Source: CAYRGQ01 sp964423925
Lineage (GTDB): Bacteria; Bacteroidota; Bacteroidia; Sphingobacteriales; Sphingobacteriaceae
Assembly: GCA_964423925.1 (NCBI GenBank)
Contig: CAYRGQ010000028.1
Coordinates: forward strand, 1-43,756
Direction: 5' to 3'
DNA: 43,756 nucleotides
A program made the translations under genes and the position numbers. Under the pieces are notes generated by a model that saw only the letters and a program-made list of their open reading frames with translations, had not been told where the DNA came from and did not search any database. Shown one piece after another: positions 17,809-26,966 of the stretch. How positions within the stretch are numbered: position 1 is the first letter of the stretch; each line of letters opens with the position of its first letter.

Positions 17809-18816
17809 ATGAGCGAAAGAAAATTAGCAGTAAGTGTGGTAGGAGGCGGTAGCTGGCCCACCGCGATGATCAAGATGCTGGGGGACAATAAAGTTCAGAA
17901 AGACGTGCATTGGTGGGTACGCAGCAAGGAGAAAGCCGACTATATTAAAACGTTCCGGCGCAATCCCAACTATCTTCGTGCGGTAGCTATTAAAATTCCC
18001 AAACGCAACATACATGCAGACATTGTCAGCACAATCCAATCCGCTGACATCGTCATTCTCAATACGCCTGCCGCGTACCTAAAAGACGCGCTCGCTCCCG
18101 TCACCCCCGACATGTTTGCGGGCAAGGTGGTCGTCTCGGCCATTAAAGGAATCGTACCTGACGAAAACCAGATTGTGGGAGAGTATCTGCAAGAAAAATA
18201 CAACATCCCCCTGGATCGGATCGTGGTCATAAGCGGACCTTGCCATGCCGAAGAGGTATCACTCGAGAAACTATCTTACCTGACGGTAGCTTGCACTGAC
18301 ACGGCCGTGTCGTCCCAAGTCGCCAGCCTAATCGCCACGCGTTATATCAAAACCATTGTATCGGATGATATCTACGGCACTGAATACGCGGCCGTACTTA
18401 AAAACATTTACGCCCTCGCCGGTGGAATCTGCCACGGAGTGGGCTTTGGCGACAATTTCCAAGCCGTATTGGTATCAAACGCTATTCGCGAAATGGCTAC
18501 TTTTGTAAACGTCGTGCATCCTATCGGACGCGACATCAAGGAGTCGGCTTATTTAGGCGATTTGTTGGTAACGGCTTATTCGCAATTTAGCCGGAATCGG
18601 GTTTTTGGCAATATGATTGGAAAGGGATATAGCGTCAGAGCGGCACAACTGGAGATGAACATGGTTGCCGAAGGCTATTTTGCCACAAACTGCATTCAGC
18701 AAATCTGCGAAAAGCAGGGTATTGACATGCCGATTTGTAACGCTGTCTACAATATTCTATACCAAGGGCGTCTCCCTGCATCCGAGATGAATGCACTCGC
18801 CGAAACGTTTATTTAA
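17809..18816 (+). CDS. gpsA: NAD(P)H-dependent glycerol-3-phosphate dehydrogenase
   Basis: Reduces dihydroxyacetone phosphate to sn-glycerol 3-phosphate for phospholipid synthesis in the cytosol. It has 335 residues. The dinucleotide motif VVGGGSWPTAM (about 10-20) is the Bacteroidota variant of GxGxWGTA, with proline where most have Gly or Ala. KGI at 113-115 and SGPCHAEEV at 142-150 follow. The catalytic lysine K198 is in VLKNIYALAGG, and the substrate-binding RDIKESAYLGDLLVT segment is present. The C-terminus is family-like. It stands just before ggt (70 nt gap) and may share a transcript with it. Confidence 0.95.
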   Translation: MSERKLAVSVVGGGSWPTAMIKMLGDNKVQKDVHWWVRSKEKADYIKTFRRNPNYLRAVAIKIPKRNIHADIVSTIQSADIVILNTPAAYLKDALAPVTPDMFAGKVVVSAIKGIVPDENQIVGEYLQEKYNIPLDRIVVISGPCHAEEVSLEKLSYLTVACTDTAVSSQVASLIATRYIKTIVSDDIYGTEYAAVLKNIYALAGGICHGVGFGDNFQAVLVSNAIREMATFVNVVHPIGRDIKESAYLGDLLVTAYSQFSRNRVFGNMIGKGYSVRAAQLEMNMVAEGYFATNCIQQICEKQGIDMPICNAVYNILYQGRLPASEMNALAETFI

Positions 18817-18886
18817 AGCCAGCCGCACGGTCGGCTACGCGCAGTAAAAAAAAGAAAAGCCACCAACGAACAAGAATCTCCTTAAC

Positions 18887-20581
18887 ATGAAACGATTAGC
18901 CGCAAAGATTCTGCCGTGCATAAGCCAAGTATTGGGCCTTGTGCTTTTTTTGTCTTGCGAAAGCGACCGACCTGAAGTCTATTACAATGGTATGGTGGTG
19001 ACAGCGCACCCAGCGGCTTCCGCCGTGGGATTGCGGGTATTGGAAGAGGGGGGCAACGCCGTGGATGCTGCCGTGGCGGTCAAATTTGCGCTGGCGGTCG
19101 TTTACCCAAACGCGGGAAACATCGGCGGCGGAGGATTCATGGTGTATCGGAGTGCTGACGGCGAATTTACGGGATTAGACTTCCGGGAAGCGGCGCCAGC
19201 CGCCGCCCACCGGGACATGTACCTCGACGAAAATCAAGAACCGATCGCCGACTTAAGCTGGCGGGGTCAATTGGCAGCTGGCGTACCGGGAGCCGTTGCC
19301 GGTATGGCCGAGGCGCACGCACGTTATGGCAAAACGGCTTGGGCGATGCTGCTACAACCCGCAATCGACCTGGCCGAAAAGGGTTTCCCATTAACGGCTA
19401 TGCAGGCCAACGAATTAAATCGAATTAAGGAAAGTCTTGCGAAATACAATCCCAATGGGACGGCCCTCATCAAGGATGCGGAATGGCAGGAGGGAGACAC
19501 TTTGGTACAACGCGAACTCGCCCAAACCCTGTTCCGCATTGCCAACCAAGGCCCCGCAGGCTTTTACGAAGGTCTTACGGCCGATTATATCGTAGCCGAG
19601 ATGGAAAGAGGCAACGGCATTATCACCCACGAAGACCTTCAGTCCTACAAAGCGAAATGGCGAAAGCCGGTAGAATCTGATTACCGTGGTTATCGGGTGG
19701 TGTCCATGGCGCCACCGTCGAGCGGCGGGATTGCGCTGATCAGCATGCTCAAGTCGGTAGAGGCCTTTCCATTATCCGAATGGGGCTTTCAGCACGATTC
19801 CACGGTCCGCGTAATGGTTGAAGCCCAACGGCGTGTGTATGCCGACCGTGCTACACACCTAGGCGATCCGGATTTTTATGACGTGCCCATCGCAGGGTTG
19901 ATTGACTCGGCGTACAACGCCGGACGGATGCAGGATATCGATTTCACACAAGCGTCGCTAAGCAGCGCGATCAATGCAGGAACGCCCGCCCCGGCCGAAT
20001 CCGAGGAAACCACGCATTTTTCCATCGTAGACGGCGCCGGCAATGCCGTATCGATCACGACCACCATCAACGGGTCCTACGGGTCGCATGTAATCGTAGA
20101 TGGTGCCGGATTTTTATTAAACAACGAAATGGACGATTTTTCGGCCAAGCCTGGAACGCCGAATATGTATGGATTGGTAGGAGGGGAGGCTAATGCTATC
20201 CAGCCTGGCAAGCGCATGTTGAGCTCGATGACACCCACCATATTGGAACGCGATGGTCAATTGGCGATGGTCGTGGGAACCCCTGGTGGTTCAACGATTA
20301 TGACGTCCGTTTTCCAAACTATCCTCAACGTGGTGGATTTCGGCATGGACATGCAGCGCGCGGTGGATGCGCCGCGCTTTCATCACCAGTGGTTACCGGA
20401 CGAAATTTGGGCTGAAGCCGACGCCATCGATTCCCTCACACGACAGTCGCTCGAAGCCTCGGGTTATGTATTCAAACCCCGCAACGCCATTGGGCGCGTT
20501 GACGCGATCCTCGTAGCAGCCGACGGGGGCATGACGGGGGGCGCGGATCCGCGAGGCGACGATACCATTGCGGCCTACTGA
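18887..20581 (+). CDS. ggt: Gamma-glutamyltransferase, predicted lipoprotein
   Basis: Cleaves or transfers the gamma-glutamyl group of glutathione and related peptides outside the cytoplasm. The 564-residue precursor begins with a lipoprotein-type signal whose lipobox LFLSC places the acylated cysteine at C24, unlike the soluble periplasmic E. coli enzyme. The autocatalytic cleavage site is before T375 (EE/TTHFSIVDG), giving a large subunit of about 350 residues and a small one of about 190. The glutamate-binding arginine R100 is in GLDFREAAP. Oxyanion residues S446-S447 are in MLSSMTP, and GTPGGST is near 464-470. It is followed after 19 nt by hemF, so co-transcription is likely though the functions differ. 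Confidence 0.94.
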   Translation: MKRLAAKILPCISQVLGLVLFLSCESDRPEVYYNGMVVTAHPAASAVGLRVLEEGGNAVDAAVAVKFALAVVYPNAGNIGGGGFMVYRSADGEFTGLDFREAAPAAAHRDMYLDENQEPIADLSWRGQLAAGVPGAVAGMAEAHARYGKTAWAMLLQPAIDLAEKGFPLTAMQANELNRIKESLAKYNPNGTALIKDAEWQEGDTLVQRELAQTLFRIANQGPAGFYEGLTADYIVAEMERGNGIITHEDLQSYKAKWRKPVESDYRGYRVVSMAPPSSGGIALISMLKSVEAFPLSEWGFQHDSTVRVMVEAQRRVYADRATHLGDPDFYDVPIAGLIDSAYNAGRMQDIDFTQASLSSAINAGTPAPAESEETTHFSIVDGAGNAVSITTTINGSYGSHVIVDGAGFLLNNEMDDFSAKPGTPNMYGLVGGEANAIQPGKRMLSSMTPTILERDGQLAMVVGTPGGSTIMTSVFQTILNVVDFGMDMQRAVDAPRFHHQWLPDEIWAEADAIDSLTRQSLEASGYVFKPRNAIGRVDAILVAADGGMTGGADPRGDDTIAAY

Positions 20582-20600
20582 AGAAAAACTTTACGAAGAC

Positions 20601-21521
20601 ATGGATAAGATAGAGATAGCAAGCACGTACAAAGCGATACAACACGAAATCACGACCGCCATCGAGGCTTTGGACGGCAAAGCCACGTTCGAAGAGGAGC
20701 TGTGGCAGCGGGAAGGGGGTGGAGGCGGCCGGACAAGGGTTATACAGGAGGGCAACATCCTAGAAAAAGGCGGCGTAAATTTTTCGGCCGTGGATGGGGA
20801 GTTGCCGCCGGCCATCCAAAAGGCGTTTGGCGTAGACGAGACAACGTTCTTTGCCACGGGCGTATCCATCGTCATTCACCCGAACAGTCCGCTGGTGCCC
20901 ATCATCCATATGAATATCCGGTACTTTGAGCTGAACGACGACGTACGATGGTTTGGCGGAGGTATCGACTTGACGCCGCATTACGTGGACGAAGACGATG
21001 CGCGTTTTTTCCACGGCACCCTAAAGGACGTGTGCGACCGCTACCACCCCGATTTCTATCCGCAGTTCAAAGCACATGCCGATGATTACTTCTTTATCAA
21101 GCACCGCAATGAGACCCGGGGCATCGGGGGTATATTTTACGATCGACTGACGCCCAAAAAATTCGGTATCTCTTGGGAAGAGATTTTCGACTTCTCCTGT
21201 ACTCTAGGCCGCTCCTTTGCGCCGATTTATACCGAACTTGTCAACCGAAACCGCCACAAAACGTTCACGGAGGAACAGAAAAATTGGCAATACGTAAGAC
21301 GGAGCCGGTACGTCGAATTTAATTTGGTGTACGATGCTGGTACGAAATTCGGGTTGGAAACCAACGGACGCATCGAATCCATCCTCATGAGTCTGCCGCC
21401 ACAAGCCAACTGGCCGTACGACTTCCACCCGAATGCTGGAAGCGATGAAGCGAGGACCCTGGCCTTGCTCAGGAAGGGTGTCGATTGGGTAGGTAGCGAG
21501 AAAATCGCCAGCGCGCCATGA
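20601..21521 (+). CDS. hemF: Oxygen-dependent coproporphyrinogen III oxidase
   Basis: Converts coproporphyrinogen III to protoporphyrinogen IX with O2 in haem synthesis, which implies aerobic growth. The 306-residue length is typical. Family signatures are present: HIMNIRYFEL as the variant HMNIRYFEL near 104-112, the GGGIDLTPHYVDEDDARFFH segment near 123-142, and NRNRHKTFTEEQKNWQ toward the C-terminus. The ATG at 20601 follows the ggt stop by 19 nt; the first possible start (ATT at 20568) would overlap ggt and adds no family residues. The stop overlaps the rlmH start (ATGA), indicating translational coupling. Confidence 0.96.
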   Translation: MDKIEIASTYKAIQHEITTAIEALDGKATFEEELWQREGGGGGRTRVIQEGNILEKGGVNFSAVDGELPPAIQKAFGVDETTFFATGVSIVIHPNSPLVPIIHMNIRYFELNDDVRWFGGGIDLTPHYVDEDDARFFHGTLKDVCDRYHPDFYPQFKAHADDYFFIKHRNETRGIGGIFYDRLTPKKFGISWEEIFDFSCTLGRSFAPIYTELVNRNRHKTFTEEQKNWQYVRRSRYVEFNLVYDAGTKFGLETNGRIESILMSLPPQANWPYDFHPNAGSDEARTLALLRKGVDWVGSEKIASAP

Positions 21522-21991
21522 AAGTGACCCTGCTGTGCGTTGGAAAAACGGACGACGAATACCTGCAAAAGGGCATAGAGAAATACGTCAAGCGGCTGAA
21601 ACACTATGTGTCTTTTGTGGTAACTATCATACCCGATCTGAAACAAGCGAAAAACCTGACGGAAAAGCAGCAACGGGAAAAGGAAGGGCAGGCCATTCTC
21701 AAACAGGTACAACCTACGGACATGCTCATCTTGATGGATGAGCGTGGCAAGTCGTTTCGATCCGTCGAATTTGCAGCATTTTTTGAAAAGCAGATGCTTA
21801 ACAGCGTGTCCCACATCATCTTTGTGGTGGGCGGTCCGTATGGATTTGACGAAGTGCTGTACCAGCGCGCCAACGCCATGATCTCGCTTTCGAAGATGAC
21901 GTTCTCGCATCAAATGGTCCGGCTTTTTTTTGTCGAGCAGGTGTACCGTGCGTTTTCTATCATTAGAGGCGAGCCATACCATCACGAATAA
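21518..21991 (+). CDS. rlmH: 23S rRNA (pseudouridine1915-N3)-methyltransferase
   Basis: SPOUT-class enzyme that methylates pseudouridine 1915 in helix 69 of 23S rRNA, using SAM and acting on 70S ribosomes. The 157 residues match the family. The knot region is clear: FVVGGPYGFDEVLYQRAN, then SLSKMTFSHQMVRLFFVEQV and the C-terminal YRAFSIIRGEPYHHE, which carries the catalytic-site Tyr-His ending. The start overlaps the hemF stop by four bases (ATGA). It is the last gene of the ggt-hemF-rlmH group, since sulP downstream has its own promoter. Confidence 0.97.
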   Translation: MKVTLLCVGKTDDEYLQKGIEKYVKRLKHYVSFVVTIIPDLKQAKNLTEKQQREKEGQAILKQVQPTDMLILMDERGKSFRSVEFAAFFEKQMLNSVSHIIFVVGGPYGFDEVLYQRANAMISLSKMTFSHQMVRLFFVEQVYRAFSIIRGEPYHHE

Positions 21992-21995
21992 GGAG

Positions 21996-22027
21996 TTTGG
22001 CTCAAGGTGCCTTTAGTCGTACCTTTG
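21996..22027 (+). promoter_or_regulatory. Bacteroidota-type promoter of the SulP gene
   Basis: TTTG (21996-21999), a 20-nt spacer and TACCTTTG (22020-22027) form the best promoter match in the window. The ATG is 21 nt downstream at 22049. Confidence 0.8.
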
Positions 22028-22048
22028 CTCCGCAATTAGCGAAGTTGT

Positions 22049-23590
22049 ATGCAACGTCTACTTTCCCATCGTTTGTCGACGGGCAATCTGAATCTTAAGA
22101 ACGAAATATTTGCCGGCTTAACCGTCGCCATGACGATGATCCCCGAATCGCTATCGTTTGCGATATTGGCGGGCCTTTCGCCATTGACGGGGCTTTACGC
22201 CGCTTTTCTGATGGGGCTGGTAACCTCGATCATCGGTGGTCGTCCGGGGATGGTATCCGGCGGTGCCGGTGCCACGGTGGTGGTACTTATCGCCTTGGCC
22301 GCTTCCCATGGCGTGGAATACTTGTTTGCTGCCGTAGCGCTCGCCGGAGTCATGCAGGCGCTCGTGGGCATTTTCAAAATGGGTAAGTTCGTAAGGCTCA
22401 TTCCCCAGCCGGTGATGTACGGCTTCCTTAACGGGTTGGCTATCATCATTTTCATGGCTCAGGTTGTACAGTTTCAGGAACCCGGACCAGGCGGGGAAGG
22501 GCCCGTTTGGATAACCGGATCGTTTCTCTATACCATGCTAGGCCTCACCGTCTTGACCATTGCTATTGTCATGATTTGGCCGCGAATAACCAAAGCCATA
22601 CCGCCGTCGCTGGTGGCTATCTTGCTGGTTTTTGGCATCGTATCTATTTTCGGAATCGAAACGAAGAAAGTGATGGACATCGCGAGTGTCAGCGGTTCAT
22701 GGCCCTTATTCCACATTCCGGCAGTGCCATTCACGTTCGAGACCTTGGAAATCATCTTCCCCTACGCACTGGTCATGGCTGGCGTGGGACTGATTGAGTC
22801 GCTGTTGACGCTCAATATGGTGGACGAAATCACGAATACCAAGGGGAAATCAAACCGCGAAGCCATCGCGCAGGGAGTGGGAAATGTCGTCAACGGATTT
22901 TTCGGTGGCATGGGAGGCTGCGCCATGGTGGCCCAAACGCTCGTTAACATCACGGCCGGCGCGCGAACGCACCTCGCAGCCTTTATAGGCGCTATCACGA
23001 TATTGATTATCATCCTCGTGGGAGGGCCGCTAATCGAGCAAATACCGATGGCCGCGTTAATTGGCGTGATGATGGTGGTCGCCGTCCGCACCTTCCAATG
23101 GGTGAGTTTGCGCACCATTACCCGATTTCCGCGGTCGGACATCTTCATCGGTATGCTTGTGGCTGCGACCACGGTCGTTTTCCACAACCTAGCGCTCGCC
23201 GTATTGCTAGGCGTCGTTTTGTCCGCGCTAGTCTTTGCATGGGATAACGCCAAGCGCATCCGGGCACGCAAGCATGTGGACGAACACGGCATCAAGCATT
23301 ACGAAATCTATGGTCCGTTGTTTTTCGGCTCAACGACGAATTTCCTGGAAAAATTTGACGTGGAAAACGACCCGGACGAAGTAATTATTGATTTCCGAGA
23401 AAGCCGGGTGGCCGACATGTCGGCGATTGACGCATTAAATAAGGTGACGGAACGCTATGCACGCCTCGGGAAACGCGTGCGCCTCAAGCACCTGAGTCCC
23501 GACTGCCAGCGCCTGTTACGGAATGCGGAATCGTTGGTCGTCGTCAACGTTTACGAAGACCCAACATATCAAGTAATGCGAGCGAAATAG
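22049..23590 (+). CDS. SulP-family anion transporter with STAS domain
   Basis: Inner-membrane anion carrier (SLC26/SulP; sulfate, bicarbonate or similar) of 513 residues. The conserved start of the transport core is present (GLTVAMTMIPESLSFAILAG, then SPLTGLYAAFLMGLVTSIIG). About a dozen membrane segments follow, including GGMGGCAMVAQTLVNITAGA. The C-terminal cytosolic STAS domain lies at about 420-510 (YGPLFFGSTTNFLEKF, then DMSAIDALNKV). No carbonic anhydrase or sulfur-assimilation gene is adjacent, so sulfate versus bicarbonate cannot be decided. It has its own promoter. Confidence 0.93.
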   Translation: MQRLLSHRLSTGNLNLKNEIFAGLTVAMTMIPESLSFAILAGLSPLTGLYAAFLMGLVTSIIGGRPGMVSGGAGATVVVLIALAASHGVEYLFAAVALAGVMQALVGIFKMGKFVRLIPQPVMYGFLNGLAIIIFMAQVVQFQEPGPGGEGPVWITGSFLYTMLGLTVLTIAIVMIWPRITKAIPPSLVAILLVFGIVSIFGIETKKVMDIASVSGSWPLFHIPAVPFTFETLEIIFPYALVMAGVGLIESLLTLNMVDEITNTKGKSNREAIAQGVGNVVNGFFGGMGGCAMVAQTLVNITAGARTHLAAFIGAITILIIILVGGPLIEQIPMAALIGVMMVVAVRTFQWVSLRTITRFPRSDIFIGMLVAATTVVFHNLALAVLLGVVLSALVFAWDNAKRIRARKHVDEHGIKHYEIYGPLFFGSTTNFLEKFDVENDPDEVIIDFRESRVADMSAIDALNKVTERYARLGKRVRLKHLSPDCQRLLRNAESLVVVNVYEDPTYQVMRAK

Positions 23591-23661
23591 ACAAACAAAT
23601 ACCTGAACTTAAGTAACTTAAAGTAAAAAACGTAAGCAGGAGGGGGCTAGGGGCGAGGTAA

Positions 23662-24030
23662 CTAAACCAGTCTAAAGCCTAACCATACCGCAAACAGTCC
23701 TAAGAAAATGCTGCCAGCCATATACACGATGGCTGTCAACATATGGCCTTGCTGCAACAAATTCACATTTTCTGACGCGAATGCAGAAAAAGTCGTGTAA
23801 CCTCCGCAAAAACCGGTAACTAACAGATTCCGCAGATTCGCATTAAGCACTTGATACTTTTCGGCAAAACCAAGCAGTATGCCGATGAGCAGGCAGCCAG
23901 CCAAGTTGACGGCAAACGTTGCAAAGGGAAAGTCCGAAGAACACAGGCGATTGGTCAATACCGCTGTCAAATAACGCAGCACGCTGCCCACGGCGCCGCC
24001 GATACCAACTAGGATTAAGGTTCTAAGCAT
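23662..24030 (-). CDS. crcB: Fluoride ion exporter CrcB/Fluc
   Basis: Small dual-topology fluoride channel of 122 residues with four membrane segments. Diagnostic segments are GGAVGSVLRYL (N-terminus), FATFAVNLAGCLLIG (pore Asn) and GFCGGYTTFSAFASE, whose TTFS stretch carries the pore Phe and the central sodium site. The ATG at 24028-24030 is preferred over the TTG at 24036 because that TTG is the end of a TATATTTG promoter box. No second crcB and no fluoride riboswitch is visible upstream. It is a single-gene unit convergent with sulP. Confidence 0.95.
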   Translation of the reverse strand: MLRTLILVGIGGAVGSVLRYLTAVLTNRLCSSDFPFATFAVNLAGCLLIGILLGFAEKYQVLNANLRNLLVTGFCGGYTTFSAFASENVNLLQQGHMLTAIVYMAGSIFLGLFAVWLGFRLV

Positions 24031-24033
24031 TGT

Positions 24034-24041
24034 CAAATATA
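24034..24041 (-). promoter_or_regulatory. TATATTTG box immediately upstream of crcB
   Basis: A perfect TAnnTTTG match on the minus strand ends only 3 nt before the crcB ATG. If used, transcription would start at or just inside the start codon. No well-spaced -33 box accompanies it, so it may be fortuitous. Confidence 0.35.
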
Positions 24042-24200
24042 ATGGACTTTATGGACGAAGTAATTTAAAATCCCGAAAATAGGGCTAAACTTGAATCCAT
24101 CTATTTAACATAATATATATTATAAGACAAACATAGTTTTCATGTAATTCAGCCGGATCTTGCGTGTGACGGCGAAAATCAAACGCTGTAATTGGATTGA

Positions 24201-24368
24201 TTAACAACCAACTACAATTATACTGATCCAGAAATTCTAGCGATATATCTTTTAAACAACGGCATCGATTATATCTCCGGATATACGGCAACGGTCGAAA
24301 AATTCAGTGCCGACTCCGCGAAGCACAACCAGCTTACTGAAAATCAACGCATTTTATACGCGCATTGA
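24201..24368 (+). pseudogene. Possible gene relic (orphan open frame without a start)
   Basis: Fifty-five codons are open between stops, containing protein-like sequence (DPEILAIYLLNNGIDYISGY, then TVEKFSADSAKHNQLTENQR) and ending ILYAH. There is no ATG, GTG or TTG in frame and no upstream continuation in another frame that I could follow with confidence. It looks like the 3' end of a decayed gene, or a short open frame occurring by chance. No family is recognised. Confidence 0.25.
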
Positions 24369-24389
24369 ACTTCTGGATTAACGCGCGCA

Positions 24390-26966
24390 CTAGCCTTCCT
24401 TTCGTAATATGGCTAATGGCGGTTGCGTCGCAATTCCCCGACTGTTTGCAAGCCCAACGAGAACGGTCAAACCAGCGACTGACGCTACTACGTACAGCAA
24501 GTTGAGCAAATTCGGACGGAACGGCACTTCAAATACGTAGAATGCCAAGGCCCAGGCGCCCAGCACGGCAAGCAAAATTCCCGTCAACGCACCGATTATG
24601 CCTAAAAAAAAGTATTCCAGCGCGGTAATCGCGTAAACTTGCCGACGGGTCGCACCCATAGTTCGCAGAAGCACACTCTCCCGAATTCGTTGGTATTTGC
24701 TAATCATCACGGAGCCAATCAGTACCACAAAGCCCGTCAAGATGCTGAATCCGCCCATAAACCGGATGACGAAGGATATTTTATCCAGAATCTCGTCCAA
24801 AACGGCCAAAATTAACCCTAAGTCGATGACAGACACGTTGGGGAATTCCGTTACCACGGCTTGCTGAAACCGAGCGGACACAGCATCGTCCGGCACGCGC
24901 GTCATCAATACATGAAATTGAGGCGCCTTGTCGATGACGCCCATGGGGAATACCAATCGAAAATTAGTTTGGACGCGGTTCCAGTCCACTTCCCGCAAGC
25001 TGCCCACTACGGTGGCAATTCGAACCCCCTGCACATTGAACAACAGTGTATCCCCCACGCCCACGCGTATCCGGCCGGCATATCCTTCGTCTAACGATAC
25101 CCGCGGCAGCTCCCCTGCCGTCACTTGACCGGTCCATTGCCCCGCGGTGATCTTTTCCGAATCACTGAGCGTTTCGCGATAGGTAACGCGAAGTTCCCGT
25201 CCCAACGCACGCCGCGACACTTGAATCGTCGAATCAGCCTGGGCATCGGCCAAGGTATGTCCATTGATCGCTTCCAACTGGACAGTCACGATGGGTACTT
25301 CCTCCAACACGGGCAGTCCGTGGGCATCCACAAGCTGAGACACCCCCTCCTTTTGATTGGTCTGGATATCAAAAATGACCATGTTCGGCTGGCCCTCTCC
25401 TGAGGAAAGCGCTACGCGTGTGATGAGCATTCCCTGGACGAGCACCAATGTGGCGATAAAAGCCGTCCCTAGACCAATTGCGACCACCAATACGCCGGTC
25501 TGGTTGTTAGGCCGAAACAGATTTGACAGTCCTTGGCGCCAAAGGTAGTTCCATGATACGGGGAAGAAGCGTCTCACCACCCAAATGACCGTGCGGGCTG
25601 CCAAGTACAAAATCAAGAACGAAATCACGAGGGCCAACGTAAAAAAGCCGGTTTGCCGCCAATCGCCCAGCTGCAGATAGGCAAACAGTACAATAAACGC
25701 CGCGATGAGTCCATACACCACCATACTGAGCCGATCCCTGACGAGGCCCGGCTCGTCCAACGTGATTCGAAGCGTATGCAGCGGGGATATATTGCGGACC
25801 CCGACGAGCGGGAGCAACGCAAACAGGACAGCTATTAACACGCCTAAGCCAATTCCCTGCACGATGGCGCGCCATGATATAACACTGCTAATGACCACGG
25901 GAACGACATCGCGTAGCACCCAAGGCAAGGCCTGTTGTACAAGCGTGCCCAAGACGGCCCCGAGGATGGAACCGATCATGCCCACGGCGAATACCTGCGT
26001 TAAGTAAATCATAAACGCCTGACGTGCCGTCACGCCCAGACAACGCAGAATGGCGATGCTGCCGATTTTTTCCTTAATATAAATATGGATTGAACTGGAC
26101 ACGCCCACGCAACCCAGCAACAGCGCAATAAAACCCACTAATGAGAGGAACTTCTCCAAATCCGCAAACGAACGACCGGTTTCGCTTTTGCGCGATGCGA
26201 CAGTATCTGTGCCCAAGCGGTGTGTTTCCAGCGGATCGTCAAGCTGCTCCACCAAGTCGTCGGCACGCGCCGGATCCATGAGGCTAAAGTAATAGTTGTA
26301 ATTGACGCGACTGCCCAGCTGATTGAGCCCCGTAGCATCCAAATAAGCCATGGGAATAAAAACCGCAGGCGCAACCGTGCTCGATATGCCCGACTGCCCG
26401 GGCGCGCGTTCCAATATACCGACAATTTCGAAGACGACCTCCCCTATCCGAATCGAGTCGCCGACTTGTGCATCGAATTGCAGCATTACCGTTTTGTCGA
26501 CCAAGGCTTGCTGTCCCTTGCGAAAATCCACCCCAGCCTCCACGGGCAGCGTTTCTAATCGCCCGTAATAGGGAAAATCGCCCTCCAAAGCCCGAACTTC
26601 AACCAAACGGCTGCCGCCGCTAGCGGGAAAGAACACCATCGACGCAAAGCGTTGCTCCCGCGATACGGATACACTCTGCGCTTCCAATGTGTCGATCACC
26701 GCCTGTGCCCCTTCGTCAAGTGCCCGATTCGTATTCACCACCAAATCCGCGCCCACGAGCGTAGCGGCTTGATTATCAATATCGCGCTGCAAATTGTCTC
26801 CGAGCGCGTAAATCGCCACCAGCGCGGTGATACCGATGACGATGGAAGAAATAAAGAGCAATAGGCGGCCACGATTCTTACGGCTGTCCCGCCACGCCAT
26901 ACGTAGCACCCACGCGAGATTCGGCCGGGCATCGGCCTTGGGTAGCGCATGTGGATCCAAAGCCAT
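24390..26966 (-). CDS. ABC transporter permease, double FtsX/MacB type (YbbP-like)
   Basis: Inner-membrane permease of 858 residues. It has an N-terminal segment (LLLFISSIVIGITALVAIYA), a large extracytoplasmic domain, and a first FtsX domain at about 270-390. Further membrane segments, a second periplasmic domain and a C-terminal FtsX domain at about 735-850 follow. The two-FtsX, about ten-segment plan matches YbbP rather than LolC or MacB. Such systems are thought to move or extract envelope lipids or hydrophobic compounds; the substrate here is unknown. The start overlaps the ATPase stop by one base (TAATG), so the pair is a coupled operon. No TesA-like esterase, the E. coli partner, is present. 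Confidence 0.9.
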   Translation of the reverse strand: MALDPHALPKADARPNLAWVLRMAWRDSRKNRGRLLLFISSIVIGITALVAIYALGDNLQRDIDNQAATLVGADLVVNTNRALDEGAQAVIDTLEAQSVSVSREQRFASMVFFPASGGSRLVEVRALEGDFPYYGRLETLPVEAGVDFRKGQQALVDKTVMLQFDAQVGDSIRIGEVVFEIVGILERAPGQSGISSTVAPAVFIPMAYLDATGLNQLGSRVNYNYYFSLMDPARADDLVEQLDDPLETHRLGTDTVASRKSETGRSFADLEKFLSLVGFIALLLGCVGVSSSIHIYIKEKIGSIAILRCLGVTARQAFMIYLTQVFAVGMIGSILGAVLGTLVQQALPWVLRDVVPVVISSVISWRAIVQGIGLGVLIAVLFALLPLVGVRNISPLHTLRITLDEPGLVRDRLSMVVYGLIAAFIVLFAYLQLGDWRQTGFFTLALVISFLILYLAARTVIWVVRRFFPVSWNYLWRQGLSNLFRPNNQTGVLVVAIGLGTAFIATLVLVQGMLITRVALSSGEGQPNMVIFDIQTNQKEGVSQLVDAHGLPVLEEVPIVTVQLEAINGHTLADAQADSTIQVSRRALGRELRVTYRETLSDSEKITAGQWTGQVTAGELPRVSLDEGYAGRIRVGVGDTLLFNVQGVRIATVVGSLREVDWNRVQTNFRLVFPMGVIDKAPQFHVLMTRVPDDAVSARFQQAVVTEFPNVSVIDLGLILAVLDEILDKISFVIRFMGGFSILTGFVVLIGSVMISKYQRIRESVLLRTMGATRRQVYAITALEYFFLGIIGALTGILLAVLGAWALAFYVFEVPFRPNLLNLLYVVASVAGLTVLVGLANSRGIATQPPLAILRKEG

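Larger units (their letters stand above)
24031..24389. other. AT-rich gap between crcB and the ABC permease
   Basis: About 360 nt, noticeably more AT-rich than its surroundings. It holds the crcB promoter box at its left end. On the plus strand a reading frame is open from 24201 to a TGA at 24366-24368 (see separate entry). A 68-codon minus-strand frame at 24085-24291 has no protein-like character. No terminator hairpin for the ABC permease operon is apparent. Confidence 0.55.

Noticed and set aside
23609..23621. Dyad TTAAGT-A-ACTTAA after sulP as a terminator or operator
   Set aside because: AT-only-rich 6-bp arms with a single-base centre and no T run; consistent with chance.
24031..24110. 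Fluoride riboswitch upstream of crcB
   Set aside because: I could not find the conserved crcB-motif blocks, and the likely promoter lies right at the start codon, leaving no leader.
24085..24291. Minus-strand 68-codon frame in the gap beside crcB
   Set aside because: Its composition is not protein-like, there is no promoter or ribosome site, and the plus-strand frame in the same stretch is the better candidate.
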